From an uncultured bacterium (GTDB lineage: Bacteria; Patescibacteriota; Dojkabacteria; SC72), in contig CALDJM010000023.1 of the NCBI GenBank assembly GCA_937899155.1, forward strand, positions 1 to 6,547: 6,547 nucleotides of DNA, given 5' to 3'. Shown here piece after piece: positions 5,414 to 6,547 of the stretch (positions are counted from its first letter, which is position 1; the number at the start of each line of letters is the position of its first letter). The notes below the pieces were generated by a model that saw only the letters and a program-made list of their open reading frames with translations, had not been told where the DNA came from and searched no databases. The position numbers and the translations under genes were made by a program.

Positions 5414-5827
5414 ATGTTGCAACCGAAGAAAAGAAAATACACAAAAGAATTTAGAGGAAAAATGGGAGGAGTTGCTACAGTCAACAATAAAGTAGCTTTT
5501 GGTGAATACGGTTTGAAAGCAACTGAGAGAGGTTGGATAAATGCAAGAGAAATAGAAGCTGCTAGAAGAGCTGTCGCAGGTTTTACAAAAAGAAAAGGAA
5601 AAGTATGGATAAAGATTTTCCCTCACAAACCTTATACAAAAAGATCTATAAACAGTAAAATGTTGGGAGGAAAAGGAGCAGTAGAAGGCTATGTAGCAGT
5701 CGTATTACCAGGTACAATCCTACTCGAGATTGCAGGTGTAGATGAGCAAACAGCAAAAGAAGCAATGACATTAGCAGGTCATAAGTTCTCAGTAAAAAGT
5801 AAATTTGTAACAAAAAGAGAAATATAG
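5414..5827 (+). CDS. rplP: Large-subunit ribosomal protein uL16 (L16)
   Basis: uL16 joins the 50S subunit late and reaches tRNA near the peptidyl transferase centre. The 137-residue product matches the family's length (136 in E. coli). Blocks are MLQPKKRKYTKEFRGKM (1-17), FGEYGLKA (29-36), INAREIEAARRAV (42-54), KVWIKIFPHKP (63-73) and AGHKFSVKSKFVTKRE at the end. The tRNA-facing loop is altered: KMLGGKG at 82-88 replaces the usual RMGKGKG, so Arg81, which E. coli hydroxylates, is Lys. The gene ends with TAG at the natural family end. The gap of 17 bases after uS3 is A/T-rich. uL29 would be expected next but is absent. Confidence 0.97.
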   Translation: MLQPKKRKYTKEFRGKMGGVATVNNKVAFGEYGLKATERGWINAREIEAARRAVAGFTKRKGKVWIKIFPHKPYTKRSINSKMLGGKGAVEGYVAVVLPGTILLEIAGVDEQTAKEAMTLAGHKFSVKSKFVTKREI

Positions 5828-5880
5828 CTTGAGAATACAATAAAAAATTGATAGAATACAAGGCGAACTCAAATAAAAAT
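5828..5880 (+). other. Gap at the usual site of the uL29 gene (rpmC missing), with a 9-base direct repeat
   Basis: In most bacteria rpmC (uL29, about 65 residues) lies between uL16 and uS17. Only 53 bases are present here and no frame can hold it. Directly after the uL16 TAG the same frame reads LENTIKN before a TGA. LENT preceded by Gln is part of a typical uL29 motif (GQLENT), and TAG is one base away from the Gln codon CAG. This could be a deletion scar or chance. AGAATACAA occurs twice, at 5832-5840 and 5853-5861, 21 bases apart. Confidence 0.5.
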
Positions 5881-6150
5881 ATGGAAAACAAAACAAAAAA
5901 GACAGACAACAGAAGAAGAATCGAAGGAGTTGTAACTGGAAACAGTATGGAAAAAACTGTGAAAGTTAGAGTTGATACTTTGGAGAGTCATCCTGTTTAT
6001 AAAAAGAGAATTAGAAGGAAAAAAGTTTACTTTGCACATACAGAGAAGGAGCTTGAGATAGGAGATAAGGTTATTATCAAAGAAGCAAGTCCATATTCAA
6101 AGAGAAAGAGATGGGTTGTAGAGGGCAAAGTAGGAGAGGAGGAGAAATAG
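5881..6150 (+). CDS. rpsQ: Small-subunit ribosomal protein uS17 (S17)
   Basis: uS17 is a primary 16S rRNA binder with an OB fold. The product has 89 residues, a usual length. It shows RRIEGVVTGNSMEKTVKVRV (residues 12-31), HPVYKKRIRRKKVYFAHTE (37-55), GDKVIIKEASPYSKRKRWVVEG (62-83) and an acidic tail. I chose the ATG at 5881. The frame is also open upstream to a TTG at 5848, but the added residues (LIEYKANSNKN) have no family counterpart, and the ATG shares the 14-base context ATAAAAATATGGAA with uL22. It ends with TAG, one base before the uL14 ATG. Readthrough would run 30 unrelated codons in another frame of uL14, so TAG is the stop here. Confidence 0.95.
   Translation: MENKTKKTDNRRRIEGVVTGNSMEKTVKVRVDTLESHPVYKKRIRRKKVYFAHTEKELEIGDKVIIKEASPYSKRKRWVVEGKVGEEEK
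6137..6142 (+). promoter_or_regulatory. Shine-Dalgarno sequence of rplN (AGGAGG)
   Basis: A full AGGAGG lies 9 bases before the uL14 ATG, inside the codons for the Gly-Glu-Glu tail of uS17. It is the only complete Shine-Dalgarno motif in front of a start in this window; the other genes have A/T-rich leaders. Confidence 0.6.
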
Positions 6151-6151
6151 T

Positions 6152-6523
6152 ATGGTACAGAAAGAATCCTTACTAAAAGTAGCAGACAACAGTGGAGCAA
6201 GAGTAGTAAAGTTAATAGGAATACCTGGTTCTTCAAAAACTAGATATGCAAGACTTGGTGATATCGTTACGGTTTCAATCCGAAAAGTGATTCCTAATAC
6301 AGCAATTAAGGCACATGAATTACACAAAGCTGTTGTAGTAAGGACGAAAAAAGAGGAAGGAAGAAAAGATGGTACATATATAAGATTCGATGATAATGCA
6401 GTTGTATTGATAGATGCTAAAAACAAAACACCTAAAGGGACTAGAATATTTGGTCCAATAGCAAGAGAGCTAAAAGAGGGAGGTTTTGATAAAATTCTTT
6501 CTTTAGCGCCAGAAGTATTGTAA
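6152..6523 (+). CDS. rplN: Large-subunit ribosomal protein uL14 (L14)
   Basis: uL14 lies at the subunit interface, contacts 16S rRNA and is the docking site of the silencing factor RsfS. The product has 123 residues, the family's standard length. Conserved blocks are KESLLKVADNSGARVVK (4-20), RYARLGDIVTVSIRKVIP (31-48), KAVVVRTKKEEGRKDGTYIRF (59-79), NAVVLIDAKNKTPKGTRIFGP (82-102) and the end KILSLAPEVL. The start is one base after the uS17 stop behind an AGGAGG. It ends with TAA, 17 bases before the next start. Nothing is unusual. Confidence 0.97.
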   Translation: MVQKESLLKVADNSGARVVKLIGIPGSSKTRYARLGDIVTVSIRKVIPNTAIKAHELHKAVVVRTKKEEGRKDGTYIRFDDNAVVLIDAKNKTPKGTRIFGPIARELKEGGFDKILSLAPEVL

Positions 6524-6540
6524 TTAAATATATTAAGAAA

Positions 6541-6547
6541 ATGAAGA
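6541..6547 (+). CDS. rplX: Start of the next gene, probably ribosomal protein uL24 (L24), cut by the window end
   Basis: Only ATG AAG A is visible, 17 bases after uL14 and preceded by the A/T-rich context (ATATTAAGAAA) seen before the other genes. In the conserved operon order uL24 follows uL14, and many uL24 proteins begin Met-Lys. The identity rests on position alone. Confidence 0.45.

Noticed and set aside
5848..5880. TTG at 5848 as the start of uS17
   Set aside because: The extra 11 residues match nothing in the family, and the ATG at 5881 has the same start context as uL22.

Overview
The window carries the tuf gene for elongation factor EF-Tu followed by the S10-type ribosomal protein operon, all on the + strand. 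The order is tuf, rpsJ (uS10), rplC (uL3), rplD (uL4), rplW (uL23), rplB (uL2), rpsS (uS19), rplV (uL22), rpsC (uS3), rplP (uL16), rpsQ (uS17), rplN (uL14), and the first bases of what is probably rplX (uL24). The DNA is A+T-rich, the message strand is purine-rich, gaps between genes are 0-68 bases, and most starts lack a clear Shine-Dalgarno sequence. The product sequences are bacterial. The compact layout, a missing uL29 gene between uL16 and uS17, and several unusual residues in otherwise near-invariant sites suggest a reduced-genome lineage, perhaps of the Candidate Phyla Radiation (Patescibacteria). That assignment is an inference and is not proven by this window.

Region by region: 1-146 is a non-coding leader with a TATAAT at its very start and GC-richer segments that can fold in two mutually exclusive ways. 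147-1325 is one continuous, full-length EF-Tu reading frame interrupted by an in-frame TAG at codon 239 (861-863). 1326-1393 holds a strong stem-loop without a T-tract that separates tuf from the ribosomal genes. 1394-5827 runs from uS10 to uL16 with very short gaps and one 11-base overlap (uL4/uL23). 5828-5880 is where uL29 normally sits, and no uL29 gene is present. 5881-6523 holds uS17 and uL14, and the window ends just inside the next gene.

The genes supply one machine. uS10, uS19, uS3 and uS17 are small-subunit proteins. uL3, uL4, uL23, uL2, uL22, uL16, uL14 and uL24 are large-subunit proteins around the peptidyl transferase centre, the exit tunnel and the subunit interface. EF-Tu delivers aminoacyl-tRNA to that ribosome.

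The most notable points are: (1) the in-frame amber codon in EF-Tu, although TAG acts as the ordinary stop of three neighbouring genes; (2) substitutions in the GTPase motifs of the same EF-Tu (RG to KS in switch I, NKxD to NKFK, SAL to DAL, and PGHA to PGHK); (3) the missing uL29, with a possible short remnant; and (4) loss of the basic helicase patch and of a conserved loop in uS3. I see no mobile element, CRISPR array, tRNA or rRNA in the window.
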